DNA of 64,000 nt, taken from assembly GCA_948146395.1 (NCBI GenBank), contig OX411544.1, positions 35,298,457-35,362,456 of the forward strand, read 5' to 3'. Each line of letters opens with the position of its first letter. Within the stretch, counting starts at the first letter, position 1. Source of the DNA: Fragum whitleyi. Lineage: Eukaryota; Mollusca; Bivalvia; Cardiida; Cardiidae. Below, one piece after another: positions 12,583 through 22,010 of this stretch. Below the pieces are notes generated by a model. That model was given only the letters and a program-made list of their open reading frames with translations, searched no databases and was not told where the DNA came from. The translations under genes were made by a program, and so were the position numbers.

Positions 12583-15500
12583 GGGGGGAGGCGAACTTTT
12601 GGAGAGAAGAAATTACATGTAACAAGTGATCTCTTCTTTCCCACAATATTCTCCCCATTATGTAATTTTCAGACTTGCTAATTTGAGCTTAGACTCCTTG
12701 ATTGTCTTTGCTAGGAGTCCAATGTCATTATTCACAAAAGTTAGAGTCAATCCCTGCTCAGATTTAACTACACAGAATAAGAGAGATCAAAATTTCTATT
12801 TTTATACAGCATATTCATATATCAAACCTTACAGGCAATTTTGAAAAAAAGTTAAGAGTCGATCCCTGCTAAGATTTGACTACACAGAATTAGACAGATC
12901 AAAATTTCTATTTTTGTAAAGCATTTTCATATATCAAACCTTACAGGCAATTTGGAAATACCAATATTATATTTTCATATAATTGGAGCCTGTGCATGAC
13001 ATTTCCAACAATTTGAAATTTTCAAGAGGGCGAACATTGAGTAGGGTTGCCAGCCACATATTGTAAATATGAAGTTACCTGATAGTCTACAGATACTTTG
13101 AGACCTTATCTATCTACTAAATGCAGAGTGAAGACTCTGGTCAGTCTGTGTGGATGCACAGGCTGGTCAGAGTCTTTGCTATGCGCATGTTTGAAATTGT
13201 TGAAAATCTCACGCACAGGCTCATTTATGATTGTCAACCCACCAAACTTTAGACTAGCTCATTTTCGAAAAAGATGCAGCAAACTACTTCAAATCGACTG
13301 CTTCATTTTCCACTGAGTTTTTCCCAATATTTATTGCTAAGAAACATAAAGAAGGGTGATTTTAATTTGACTGGGAATACATTGACAACTTCCAATATTA
13401 TTCATCAAAGATGAATATTTGGCATTGATAAGTTTAACACTACTGGAACACCATAAACACTTAAACTTCAACTTGAATAGTACCTGAGCTACAGAGCTAT
13501 AGATAGAGGGGGTATTTGGGATTTTAGATTATAATATTTGATTAATATATTGGTCAAAATCCTATGCTGTGTGTACTCATTGAAATTGTCTTGCCAAGAC
13601 CATTCAAATGTGAACCCAAAACATATAATTTCATTCAGAAATAAAGATTTTTGACTGGCTTTATCCCCTCTTATCTGCTACCCTGGAAGCTTTGAGGTTT
13701 TGGTTACAACTGACATAACCTTTCTTACCTTGTGAGGAGCTTTGTGACAGCTGCATTGAGTTTGGCTGAATCTGAAAGTTTGGTGGTGCTGAATTTGTTG
13801 CATGTAGGTTGACATGTTGCATGCCCCCTCGGTGTACGGGCAAAGCTTGTTGTTGTACCTGGTAACCGTTGCTAAGCAGGTTTCCTTGACTACCACCGTG
13901 ACCTTCAAGGCCGTTGGTGTTCAAGTTCAGAGACTCACTAGATTTATGTAAACTGTTCACATTCCACCCATTGACATTTCCAGTTCCCATTAAATTCAGC
14001 TTCGTAGAGTTTATTGTGTTTGACACATTGACCGAAGCACGTACACCATTATCCACTTGTTGCGAGAATGACTGACTTTGACTGTCCTCAAATACCCCTT
14101 GATGGGATGACGATGAATGGTAGTTACTAGTATTGAAGCACTGGTCAAGGTGGCCCAGCCACGAGTTGAACTTTGACCTTTCTTCACTAGTAATGGCAGG
14201 ATGAATGAGGGAATATGATAAGAGCTGGCGACTTTCCTCAATAAAGACGCCGTGTTCAATGGAATGAGATAGAATGTTGGGTATGAGATTGAGATATTCT
14301 ATCTTAGCCTTGGAGTTTCCTGAATGTAACAGCGGAAGATGAATGAGGAGTTGTTGTATTGCCCTCTCTTTCGGCTCGTGGGACAGCTTACAAATGTATT
14401 CTGAAACAAGAATTATCCAATTATAGCACAATAATTTTTTTATACTTGATACTAATTTAATTGAAATGATTGAATGGGGTTTTACGGCTACTCTGCTTTC
14501 AACATTATTTCAGTTATGTTGTGACAGCTGGAGCACTTTACAATGGATTCCTGGTATTTCTCACACCATTACTACCATTACCTCCTTTCCTAGCCTCAAG
14601 CTGCTAACCGCAGACAAAAATTTACTGTTGATGAATTCAGGGTTTGACACAAAGGGGAGTCCCCAAGTCCATGACTCCTTGTTTACCTGCTGGGACTCCT
14701 TTATTTTGTAAGTAAGGAGTCCCATGGACTCCCTGGTTGATACAAGAATATTTCAACAAACATAATAGTCAATCAATACTAAGGCAGTTTCTTTTTCAAT
14801 CCTCATCAAAGATTTACATCTTTTTCAAAATTATTGAAGATAATTTTTGCTAGTAGTATTTTGAAAGAAAACCATCTTTTTGAAGGAGAAACTTGTGGAA
14901 AAGAAGAAAATGCTTGTATTACACATTTTTTTCTTTTCAACTAAGTTCTCCACATAATGAAATTTGAACTCCTTACTTTGAGCTTGGACTCCTTGATTTG
15001 GTAGTTTTGGAGTACAATGGACTCCTAACTAAAAGAAGTTAGTGTTGAACCCTGGGACTCTTTAAAATCTTGGTCATTCTGGGAAGGTTTTTTATTTCAT
15101 TCTAATGGAGTTTAAGGCCGCTTTCAACAATATCACAGTTATATTAAGGCAGCTAGAGCACCTACTAATGGATTCCTGGTATTTCTCTCACCAGTACTAC
15201 CATCACATTCTTTCCTAGCCTCCAGTACTACCATCACATTCTTTCCTAGCCTCCATCTGCTACTCACATGGGATGAAAACATTTGCATGAAAGAAATTGT
15301 TACCACTTGTAGAGAATACAGCTTTTGTTGATCACTCAATGAAGGATATAATGACCTTACAAAGAATTCTGCTTTTACCAGTAACTATCAAGTCCACTAA
15401 AGACAAACAAGCTTTGAATTTTGTTTTAATTTGGAGTTCGAACAATTCATTTTGTTTGTTTAAATGGGGTTTTACACTGCTTTCAACAATCTTTAAGTTA

Positions 15501-16501
15501 TATTGCAGTGGCTGGAGCTCCTAACAATGGAATCCTAGTATTTCTCACACTATTACCATCATTACAACCTTTTCGAGCCTCCAGCTGCAATCCCATATAG
15601 GTCTACAATATTCAACCCTTTGGTCAGACACAAATAGTCGGAAAGGATGAGTGCCTCCGTCGGGGATTGAACCTGGGACCTCTAGATTGACAGTCACTGT
15701 CTGTCATGCTACCAACTGGGCTATGACGGTGGCTTCAAACAATTCAAAGAAAGGGTCCTAAAAAGTAAATGCTGTGTCAAAATAGGAACTATAAACAGAC
15801 CTTTATTATTTTTTTATATTACAACTGACCCTAATCTTGCTGAATTTTAATTACGTATCAATCAATTTGACAATCTTTAAAACATTTCAATCAGACTTTT
15901 TCCTACAAATATCGAGTATTGGGACAAGCAATTTCTTCTTTTCCCACACTGTTTGCCATAAATTCTAACCTTGAAATTGCTCAAAATAATTAGTTTTCTT
16001 TAGGGACCTGTTATTATTTTGAAGACCTGTAAGATTTAGAGCTTACGGGTCCTTGGGGCTGGTGGAAAAAAACAGTTAGTGTCAAACCCTGGAACAGCTC
16101 TAAATTCATATAAACATAAGTTTAATAGTTAAAGAAATAGTCAATATCTTAAGCATGGATTTCCAAACTTTAAGAAATCCCAATTATCGAGTCCTTTTTA
16201 CCCTGTTCTGTCAAAGTGAGACCCGAACCCCACCTAATATTTGATATATCATTGAATTACCTGGGTCATTTGCCTCTTCCTCTTGAGCCAGGACTTCTTT
16301 GTCCTCACAGATCCGTTGTTGAAGCATCTGGTCCAAGAACCGACAGTTTAGCGGTGGTATCTGCTTCAGTAAGGAATACAGCGCCACCGTCTGCTCACAC
16401 GTGGACCAGCCACTGAACCATGACGTCACAGAGTTCACTTGTTCCCGGAATTTATTCGATTTCATTTTTGATTTCACTGTAATCTCATCATTGAAAACCA
16501 T
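2105..16501 (-). CDS. SAMD4: Smaug/SAMD4 orthologue, 5' seven coding exons (partial, 3' end outside window)
   Basis: Seen: seven minus-strand exons (16501-16261, 14400-13729, 11935-11630, 7314-7205, 4175-4089, 3103-2908, 2193-2105) with GT-AG borders join in one frame to 567 codons. Order of parts: N-terminal Smaug block ([27 protein letters not shown]; then IHLPLL and [20 protein letters not shown]), a long Ser/Asn/Gln-rich linker, the [11 protein letters not shown] block, a SAM domain ([18 protein letters not shown] to [14 protein letters not shown]), then [11 protein letters not shown] and [12 protein letters not shown], the start of the PHAT-like region. Known for the family: Smaug proteins bind RNA hairpins (Smaug recognition elements) through the SAM domain and repress or destabilise mRNAs in cytoplasmic granules. 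Inferred: same role here. The start chosen is the first in-frame ATG, in strong context (AGCATGG), 94 nt downstream of an in-frame stop; a second ATG at 16465 gives a protein shorter by 12 residues and closer to vertebrate length. The last exons must lie left of position 1. Confidence 0.93.
2262..2720 (+). repeat. Type C element, truncated copy (SAMD4 intron 6)
   Basis: AGATGACCATGAAGGTCCTA AATCACTCCCCTGAG, then CATACCAAGTTTCAGCTTGA TTGG and GGAGAAGAATTTTTTCTAAG match the 48.35-kb element; the GACG end is missing. Confidence 0.7.
2908..3103 (-). CDS. SAMD4: SAMD4 coding exon 6: post-SAM segment
   Basis: 196 nt encoding [19 protein letters not shown], a Pro/Gly-rich stretch, then [14 protein letters not shown]. 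Acceptor CTTTTTCAG, donor AAAG|GTAGGA, phases 0 and 1. D-I-x-EGGSL immediately after the SAM domain and EGDLPGQ.TR.M before the PHAT-like region are family landmarks. Confidence 0.92.
3505..3765 (-). mobile_element. tRNA-derived SINE copy (SAMD4 intron 5)
   Basis: Body GGCTGGAGCACCTAACAATG..TTCCTGG and tRNA part GGGGATTGAACCCGTGACCT ..GCGCTATCTACTGCGC, minus-strand head. Diverged. Confidence 0.8.
3817..3853. repeat. P1 palindrome, left-arm fragment
   Basis: GATGGCTCATTGTGAAACAG then TTGTAACTGCTTAA matches the left arm of the 1472-1547 element; the right arm is absent. Confidence 0.65.
3868..4014 (-). mobile_element. SINE copy with internal deletion
   Basis: GGGGTTTTACACCCCTTTCA joined to CTCTAGATTAACAGTCCGAT GCGCTACCAACTG..CTATGACGGCGGC; the middle of the body is missing. 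Confidence 0.8.
4089..4175 (-). CDS. SAMD4: SAMD4 coding exon 5: second half of the SAM domain (RNA-contact helix)
   Basis: 87 nt, exactly 29 codons, encoding [18 protein letters not shown] then [11 protein letters not shown]. Acceptor TTTTTCCAG, donor AAAAG|GTAAAC, phase 0 on both sides. KGAR.KI is the conserved basic surface that contacts the Smaug recognition hairpin in studied homologues, so RNA binding should be retained. Confidence 0.93.
4305..4405. repeat. Palindrome family P3 (SAMD4 intron 4, 130 nt from exon 5 acceptor)
   Basis: TGTTTATTGGAGTATAAAGT GCAATTGCCT pairs with AGGCAAATGCACTTAATACT CCAATAAACA; loop about 25 nt (AATTACACAGCTTTAG...). No second full copy recognised in the window. 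Confidence 0.75.
4845..6810 (+). repeat. Type B dispersed element with ~150-bp tandem units (SAMD4 intron 4)
   Basis: Starts ACAAGAGGCCCAAGAGGGCC TGTATCGCTCCACTGGC. Interior units repeat TTCAAAGATTTCGGGCTCAA A, AAGCCCCGCCCTGCCACGCC and CATTGAAATCGGCCCA (at about 5074, 5222, 5560, 5716, 5870, 6020, 6178). Two GACG-rich right ends (6540-6580 and 6750-6808), each closing GGCCTTCGGCCAGTGGAGCT, suggest a partial duplication of the 3' part. CTCCACTGGC and GCCAGTGGAG are inverted ends. Confidence 0.8.
7108..7180. repeat. P1 palindrome beside the SAM-domain exon
   Basis: 73 bp, left arm GATGGCTCAGCACGAAACAG, loop TATGTTTATA, right arm ending GTGTGCCATC. It lies in SAMD4 intron 4, 24 nt downstream of the exon 4 donor, and should fold as a long hairpin in the pre-mRNA. 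Confidence 0.85.
7205..7314 (-). CDS. SAMD4: SAMD4 coding exon 4: first half of the SAM domain
   Basis: 110 nt encoding [37 protein letters not shown]. Acceptor TTTTAG, donor CAG|GTAAAA, phases 1 and 0. These are SAM helices 1-3; the LRLHKYAxLF motif is typical of Smaug. A 73-bp palindrome begins 24 nt beyond the donor (7180-7108). Confidence 0.93.
7320..9329. other. SAMD4 intron 3, right part: no gene seen
   Basis: Apart from the P4 hairpin repeat at 8080-8345, AT-rich sequence without recognisable coding or repeat structure. CCAGGGTTCCCACGC..CCCTGACATTTTGGAC at 8347-8445 looks like another low-copy repeat. Confidence 0.5.
8146..8214. repeat. Hairpin of family P4 within an ACTTGTC-type repeat
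   Basis: AGCATTGCTTTTAAAGAAGA AAATGCTGG pairs with CCAGCATTTTCTTCATAAAA AGCAATGCT. The surrounding 8080-8345 segment shares end sequences (ACTTGTC.ACGGACAAG...ATACTTG) with 35200-35530, which carries the same kind of hairpin. Confidence 0.75.
9330..10250 (+). repeat. Type A dispersed tandem element, copy 2 (SAMD4 intron 3)
   Basis: Same head (AAGCCATGAATGGCTTGAG) and ~150-bp interior units as at 839-1945; ends GGCCTTTGGCCAGGTGAGCT. Confidence 0.8.
10257..11393 (+). repeat. Type A dispersed tandem element, copy 3, directly behind copy 2
   Basis: New head AAAGCCATGAATGGCTTGTG immediately follows copy 2, and the element ends CAGTGGCTTTCAGCCAGTGG AGCT. Contains about five interior units. The two copies fill half of SAMD4 intron 3. 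Confidence 0.8.
11630..11935 (-). CDS. SAMD4: SAMD4 coding exon 3: linker with conserved [11 protein letters not shown] block
   Basis: 306 nt between TTCATCCATACAG and GAGAG|GTAAGC, phases 1 and 1. The start is read from the acceptor, so the exon begins 62 nt upstream of its first internal [22 protein letters not shown] precedes MQSIAPPHS. The block [20 protein letters not shown] and the ending EEESGM directly before the SAM exon match the vertebrate SAMD4 layout. Confidence 0.92.
11988..12265. repeat. Type G repeat (ACAAGAGCACCGCC ... GAGCTAAAAA)
   Basis: AACAAGAGCACCGCCTACGG GTGCCTACACTCGGCTG to TCCGAGCTAAAAA. Sister copies at 53377-53637 and 57130-57397 share GTTGCTCTTTTG and GAGATATCACAAAATGTCAA. 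Confidence 0.75.
12290..12757. mobile_element. Type E MITE with T21-G27 expansion (SAMD4 intron 2)
   Basis: Left CAGGATTCCACACTAAGGGG AGTC, right AAAGTTAGAGTCAATCCCTG. At the place of the hairpin's left arm there is a run of 21 T (12541-12561) followed by 27 G (12562-12588). Confidence 0.75.
12541..12588. repeat. T21-G27 homopolymer tract
   Basis: 21 T followed by 27 G on the plus strand; able in principle to form a G-quadruplex, and likely unstable or assembly-prone. Another G17 run is at 33981-33997. Confidence 0.9.
12743..12956. repeat. Direct duplication, period ~105 bp (SAMD4 intron 2)
   Basis: GTCAATCCCTGCTCAGATTT AACTACACAGAAT..TTACAGGCAATTTTG is followed by GTCGATCCCTGCTAAGATTT GACTACACAGAAT..TTACAGGCAATTTGG. 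The first copy starts inside the right end of the type E MITE. Confidence 0.8.
12986..13223. mobile_element. Type H MITE (SAMD4 intron 2)
   Basis: GAGCCTGTGCATGACATTTC CAACAATTT ... AATTGTTGAAAATCTCACGC ACAGGCTC; centre GAAGACTCTGGTCAGTCTGT with its complement. Confidence 0.82.
13729..14400 (-). CDS. SAMD4: SAMD4 coding exon 2: rest of N-terminal region plus low-complexity linker
   Basis: 672 nt between acceptor TTGTTTCAG and donor CACAAG|GTAAGA, phases 1 and 1. The first ~85 residues continue the conserved helical Smaug region ([52 protein letters not shown]). The remainder is Ser/Asn/Gln/His-rich with no domain I recognise, as expected for the disordered linker, and is poorly conserved with vertebrates. 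Confidence 0.92.
14463..14615 (-). mobile_element. SINE body fragment (SAMD4 intron 1)
   Basis: TTGAATGGGGTTTTACGGC, CTGGAGCACTTTACAATGG and CCTTTCCTAGCCTCAAGCTG; the head side is lost where an inverted-repeat MITE starts at about 14639. Confidence 0.75.
14639..15057. mobile_element. Type E MITE, complete copy (SAMD4 intron 1)
   Basis: Ends CAGGGTTTGACACAAAGGGG AGTCC and AGTTAGTGTTGAACCCTG; interior GGACTCCTTTATTTTGTAAG; central hairpin TTGTGGAAAAGAAGAAAATG C / ACATTTTTTTCTTTTC. Confidence 0.82.
15095..15275 (-). mobile_element. SINE body with a 33-bp internal duplication
   Basis: CAGTACTACCATCACATTCT TTCCTAGCCTCCA occurs twice in direct tandem inside the body. Confidence 0.75.
15455..15737 (-). 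mobile_element. SINE, near-complete copy (SAMD4 intron 1)
   Basis: Tail TTTGTTTGTTTAAATGGGGT TTTAC, body, then GGGGATTGAACCTGGGACCT CTAGATTGACAGTC..CTACCAACTGGGCTATGAC. The tRNA part is degraded in the anticodon arm. Confidence 0.82.
15925..16093. mobile_element. Type F MITE, right-end fragment
   Basis: Half hairpin AAGCAATTTCTTCTTTTCCC AC, then GGGACCTGTTATTATTTTGA, ending CAGTTAGTGTCAAACCCTGG. The left end is not found. Confidence 0.6.
16261..16501 (-). CDS. SAMD4: SAMD4 coding exon 1: start and first half of the N-terminal Smaug region
   Basis: Encodes 80 residues plus one base (phase 1) with the family signature [15 protein letters not shown] then [12 protein letters not shown]. The donor is CCAG|GTAATT. 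ATG 16501 has A at -3 and G at +4; ATG 16465 ([10 protein letters not shown]) is the alternative. Transcript sequence upstream of 16501 is open only back to an in-frame TGA at 16595-16597. Confidence 0.9.
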
Positions 16502-16539
16502 GCTGTGGAATTGCTGTTTCGTAAAGTCATAAGTTTGAA

Positions 16540-16614
16540 TCAAGGGTTGAAATTTGTGTCGTCTGCTTCGACATCTTTGGAAGGAATTGACCAATCAGAT
16601 TTGTTCCTCGCCAT
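16540..16614 (-). promoter_or_regulatory. Candidate upstream ORF in the SAMD4 leader (24 codons)
   Basis: An ATG in a near-ideal Kozak context (CCAAGATGGCG) at 16614 opens a 24-codon ORF (MARNKSDWSIPS...) in a different frame and closes with TGA 39 nt before the predicted SAMD4 start. If the leader is transcribed through here, ribosomes should meet it first. Alternatively it could be part of an unrecognised upstream coding exon; no splice evidence supports that. Confidence 0.4.
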
Positions 16615-16863
16615 CTTGGAATCCCTGAAATGATAGGATAAAGTTTTGGTCATAAAACATGAAGGGCCTGCCAATTAATGCTAGCTATAATCCTGCTCTT
16701 TCACCCTTTTCTGTTATCAGCCCCTACCCACTCCTGAGATTTTATCCTCTAGAAAGAATTAAGTTCAAAGCAATTTCTCCTTTTCCCACAATATTTTCTA
16801 CCACAGCGGATAGTTTATTTTCATATTGCACCAACTTTTTGGTGTTGTCTGTATCCTCTTTCA

Positions 16864-17253
16864 GGGAATGACACTTACTCATGAAATTAAGGTGTCATTT
16901 GGACTCCTAACACATGAAATCAAGGAGTTCAAGCTCAAAGTAAGGAGTCCGAATTTTCATAATAGGAGAACATTATGGAAAAGAAGAAATTGCTTGTTAT
17001 GAGCCATTTTCTCTTTTCCACAATGTTCTTCCAAAGTACTATGGAATGCCAGCTAATGTTTCTTCACCAATTTTTGTAATAAATAGGTCTACAGTTTAGG
17101 CAAGGGTTAGAGAGAAAATTGCTTTGTGCATTTGTTTTTTCAAAATATTGTCATATGACTAGTGGAAACCATTAGACTCCTTAAATGCAAATTGAACAAG
17201 TCCCCACTGGTAAACAAGGAGTCTTGAACTCCCCTTAGTGTCAAACCCTGCTG
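16864..17253. mobile_element. Type E MITE upstream of SAMD4 exon 1
   Basis: Right end TTGAACTCCCCTTAGTGTCA AACCCTG; interior AAATCAAGGAGTTCAAGCTC AAAGTAAGGAGTCC and hairpin 16972-17030. Left end ATGACACTTACTCATGAA is eroded. Confidence 0.75.
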
Positions 17254-17495
17254 AAATCAACAGGCCTCGGGCCAGAGGACCGGTCTTAGTGTTGATCCCT
17301 GTTCTTAAACATTTTTGAAGTAAGCAAAATATTATTTCAATGGGCTAAGGATGAATAGTTTGACCTTGCACAACAAGTTTTAACTATCATTAGATACTAC
17401 ATGTACCATTAGATACATTTATGAATGAATAATTTTCATACAAAACTAGAGTCTCTATTTAAATTAATGGTGACAGACTGACAGATCAAAAGTAT

Positions 17496-17547
17496 TTTTC
17501 TTTTTTCCTTTTTTTTTCTTTCCTTTTTTTTCTTTTTTTTTCTTTAC
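17496..17547. repeat. Polypyrimidine T/C tract
   Basis: Repeated TTTTTTTTC units; simple sequence with no other signal. Confidence 0.85.
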
Positions 17548-17984
17548 TACAACATAGATAAAATTAAGCCTATATCTTGTCGACCTAAAACTTAATACCA
17601 TAACTTCATTAATTCTGAAATAACTGGAATGGTTTCATTTCCTGTCTAAGTTTGAACATAAACCTTTAAAGTAAAAGGAAAAAAATGTGTTAGTTTGAAT
17701 GGGGTTTATGCCGCTTTCAACATTATCAGCAGTGTTTGTTATGGCCCAACAACAAAATTGTTCTTCCCAAATTTTACTTTCAAAGGTAAGCTTGAACTTG
17801 TCCCATGAGCTTAAAATTAATTTTTTTCCAAGGTAATGCATATAATTATATGAATATAAGAGGGGCCAATGAAATGAATTCATTGTTGAGATACCATTTA
17901 GATCTTGAAGTCAATCTTCAATTTGCCCACTAGCATACAATACAGGTAACTAAACTCTGCCCATTTTTGATAGGGTTCATCCTT

Positions 17985-18310
17985 GTGACCAAGGATTAAA
18001 CTAACCTGTGTGAATAAGGAGTACATTGGACTCCCAAATCAAGGAGTCCAAGCTCAAAGTCTGGATACCAAATTCAAAATGGAAAAACATTGTGGAAAAC
18101 AAGAAATTGCTTGTTATGAGCAATTTCTTCTTTTCCACAAAGTTCTTCCAAAGAAAAGGTTTTTTTTCCCCTCAACACACTACAAGATTCAAGCAAATGT
18201 TTTCTTCAACAACCTTTTTAGTGAAAATATATACACATTTGGCAGATGTTAGAAAGGACACTGCTTGTTACAAGCAATTTTTTTCTTTTCCACTAGATTC
18301 TCCCCCTAAA
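17985..18310. mobile_element. Type E MITE, degraded copy
   Basis: GGATTAAACTAACCTGTGTG, GACTCCCAAATCAAGGAGTC CAAGCTCAAAG, the hairpin at 18088-18146 and half a second hairpin at 18264-18300. Confidence 0.65.
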
Positions 18311-18371
18311 AAAGATGGGTCTTTCAAAATACTGCAAGATGCAAGCAAATGTTATCTTCAAAAACTGTAGT

Positions 18372-18800
18372 CGTGAAACAAGATGTGTTTTTGAAACACA
18401 AATACCCCGCATCAGCATTTTTTTAATTATGTGTTGACCTTGACAGATGACCTGAAATCTTGTAACATGACCTAGACCTTGGTGCCTACAGATGCACATC
18501 ACAGAGATCTTTCATCTTGCGAATTTTCAGAAAGGTGTCTAAAATAGGGTTGCGTGAACTTAACATGTTAAGTTTTAACGTAAAGTTTTTAATACTTTAT
18601 TTGACCTTGACAGATGACTATGACCTTGTCACATGACCTTGACCTTTATATCTACAGATGCACATTATTGAGATCCATCATCATGCCAATTATGAGGCTT
18701 GTATCTTGAATTGGCTTGAAAAGATTGGCAATGCCAAGTTTTTTAGTTAGGTTTTTGAGTTATTTGACTGTGACAAATGATCTTGGCAATGTTAAGTTAA
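18372..18800. repeat. GTGTTTGTGAAAC-type repeat, duplicated copy
   Basis: AACAAGATGTGTTTTTGAAA CACAAATACCCCGC and two rounds of GACCTTGACAGATGACC.. ..CTACAGATGCACAT. Related copies: 30868-31150, 52310-52450, 59146-59420, 60080-60377. Confidence 0.7.
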
Positions 18801-19873
18801 GAGTTTTAAGAGTCATTAGGGGAAAAATCTTTGAAAACATAATGGAAAAGGAAGAAATTACACTCTTAAGGCAATTTGTTAATTTTACACAATGTTTTCC
18901 TGCCAAAAGAATAAAGGCTTTTCAAAACTTGCAAGTATTAAACCCTTCACCCATTCCCACAAAATCTCACTCTTTATGCCTATGAAGAAAACAGCTTTGG
19001 AAAACTATGTGGAAAAAGAAGAAATAATTTCCTCATTGTGCACACTGCATTATATTTTCTTCCAAAAAAGTTTTTGAAATTTCATCCACTAGAAATTGAT
19101 GCCTGCAACTTGTTTGAAATTGAACCATTTTTGTCATCTAGTAAAGAGATACATTTATATATATTATGATCCACACCTATATCTTCAATCATCATTTGAG
19201 GATAGGCACTTCTGTTTTGTAATAAAATGTTCACCACCATGCAAGATCAACAAAATTTCCAAATCATAAGGATATAACAAAACTTTTACCATTATTGTCT
19301 CATTGGAAACTATTTCAGCAAAATTTTCCCTGGATGACTATGTATATTATGTCAGACATTTGTATTTTGTGTGTAAAGTGTAACCCCACACAATATTTTC
19401 TGTTACAAGATAAAACAACATGTATCCTGCGTTCCTGACATCACAGGTAAAACTAATGTAGGCCAACAATGGGATATCCTAGAGAAATAAATATCTGCTG
19501 GTTAGTCACTGCACAGGCTAATTATTATGTACATGATGTACTGTATATGTAATAATTAAACAATTAACAGTACTTTAACAGTTTAGTGCAAAACTATTGT
19601 AAGTGCCAGGGGATAATTCTGGCTAAAAATGTCATGTGCAAAAATATCTCATTAAGGCAAATCTAATGAGAAATTAAGATTTTTTAGCGAGAAATTTTAT
19701 GAAATTCTTGATTTTTCTCATTAAGCCAGTTTCAATAATATTTCTGGCAGAAAAATGAGAGAATCTCTCAATATCTCAACCTAAAATAATCCCTGGTACT
19801 GCCTAAAATTAATAATATATAGGTATTTACATCAGTTATGCACTATTAAGGTAGTAGACCCATAATATATGTA

Positions 19874-20002
19874 AATAGGCAGTTAAAACTGTTTTGCACT
19901 GAGCCATCTACACATATAAAAGCCCATCCCAATGGCTCAGTGTGAGATAATTGTAACTGTCTATAAACATAGGCAGTTACAACAGTTTCCTGTTGAGCCA
20001 TC
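19874..20002. repeat. Two P1 palindrome copies (one half, one full)
   Basis: 19874-19908 is a right arm only (ATAGGCAGTTAAAACTG ... GAGCCATC). 19932-20002 is a full diverged copy (AATGGCTCAGTGTGAGATAA, then loop ATAAACAT, ending GTTGAGCCATC). Confidence 0.75.
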
Positions 20003-21121
20003 TATTCCTTTTGCATATTTCCTCTCTCTAATTATGTCCAAAATATCAGATCTTACGTCTTCATGTAGCTTAGATTAAAATTAAGAAAGCACCATGAGAA
20101 TAGAAGAAATAATTTGTACAAGTTTCAGGGGTTCTTTTTTTACTTTTTCATAAAGTTTGAGGTAATAGGTAGCCTTTGTTTGTTTGTTTTGGGGTAAAAC
20201 ATCACTTTCAACAGTAGCACTTTACAAGCTGTATTCTATTGCAAATCACTTTTAGTAGTAAAATTTGTTTCTTGTATAAAAAGGGTGAACAATTGTCTTT
20301 AAAATGGTAACCATGGTGAAAAAGTATAAACAGAAGAAAAGTTCAGACTTCAATTACCAGTCCTAAATGGTAGACTAATTTTGACAAAAAATATCAACTC
20401 TTTTTATCTTGTCAGGACCATCATTACAAACATTCACAACAATTTACCCTTCTTGTCTAAAGAAATATTGGACTGTTCTAAATTTAAGGATGTTTCAAGA
20501 AACTTTTAAAATTCATTGACAATTTTTTTTTTCAAAAATCTTATATCTACAGCTTATATATCATATGAACCTGTGTGTGACATTTCCAACAATTTTGAAC
20601 GTGTGCTATGCAAAGATTCTGGTCAGCCTGGGCATCCGCACAGTCTGACCAAAGTCTTCACAATGCCCTTTGTAGGTCTCAAAGTATCTTTAGACAGTCA
20701 AGCAGGCTTATTACCTCTATTTCTGGCTGTTTAGGCTGCCCAATGTTAGCAATGGTGAGATCAGCATGAGAAAGGTCACAACAGAGTCAATTCAGATGGA
20801 TATGGTTAATTGGTTGTAGGTAACTCAAAACCCCATATTTCTACAATGCACCCATTATGTGAGTGATCAGTAAACAAAGCCTCGTCAATAGATAATACGG
20901 GGTAATCCTATTGTATTCAGTACTGTAAAACAGGTCAAGTTTTTATATGAACATGAGAATCATATAACTGCTGAAAATCACAGACAAGATATGAGAACTT
21001 TATCCACAATATAATATTGTCTGAATTGAACCATATGCACTGAATTGATATATCTAATCCTCTTTTATTGTACATTATGCAAGGACATGTAGTCATTTCA
21101 AAAGTATGTCTTAGAATCTAA

Positions 21122-21266
21122 AAACCTTTCAGAAGTAATCATCTTTAACATTGTTAACCAAGGCTTCCTAAAAATTTCATTAGGAATTTTTTATCTTGCC
21201 CAACATTGTTAAAGATTATAAGTTATGAAATATTGACATGTAGAACTATTACAGGTCCACTACCTA
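21122..21266. repeat. Palindromic MITE family P6, copy 1
   Basis: Centre AAGGCTTCCTAAAAATTTCA TTAGGA with flanking TTTAACATTGTTAAC / CAACATTGTTAAAGAT, followed by CTATTACAGGTCCACTACC. Matches copies at 59.5 and 63.2 kb. Confidence 0.7.
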
Positions 21267-22010
21267 AACAGCCCCAGTGGCCTTTTGGCCAATTTCGAAA
21301 TTTTGAATTACACTGCCTCCAACTGTAATGAATATCAGAGAAATGAATACATGACACTTGTCACTTACAAACGAAATTTCAACTGGGAATTTAATATACA
21401 TGTTACATTGTATTAAGATTTTAACAGTGTTTCACAGCCATCAACATCTAGGTTCATTTTGGGCGCAATTATTGTCATACTAATTAGGGCCCAAGGGGAA
21501 AAAAGCAGGGGCCCAGCCGCTCATTGCCCCTTTATTATGGGCTGAGCCCCTAAACAATTGAAGAGAATGCCTATTCCCCTAATGTCAAATATTGAATTTT
21601 AAGCATAGTAGGCCCCTGATTAAGATTGTCAGTTTTTTTCTCTGGTACCAACAACGTAAGATTTCAGTGCTAAGGAATAGAATTTTTCACTTGAGCTCTG
21701 AGCCTTCATCAGAACTAAAGCATTAATTTTGTAGACCAGTCAAATTCAAACTATGTACTGTTAGTCAGTGAAGGGCTAATACTTTAATCTGAATGAAAAA
21801 TATTTGTGATTTTACACAATACTGGTGTATTTTAATCCCCCTTCATGATACATTAATACCGTAAGCTTTTCATATGATTTTTTAAACCTGAACACTTTTC
21901 AATTAACTGAATATTTTCTTTCATGTGTGATTCCAGTAGAACAAAGCACAGACTTGCCCCTTATTTATGAAACCCATACTCCTTGAATATTTCTACCTAT
22001 TTATCAAATC

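Larger units (their letters stand above)
18800..22010. other. Intergenic, scattered repeat remnants only
   Basis: Decayed hairpin cores at 18838-18900 and 19000-19060, P1 and P6 palindromes, a CAGGGGAT MITE (19609-19796), a type H fragment (20567) and a GGGGCCC repeat (21485). No coding signal on either strand. Confidence 0.55.

Noticed and set aside
12455..12658. Minus-strand frame with a run of prolines
   Set aside because: It is only the translation of the G27/T21 homopolymer and flanking repeat.
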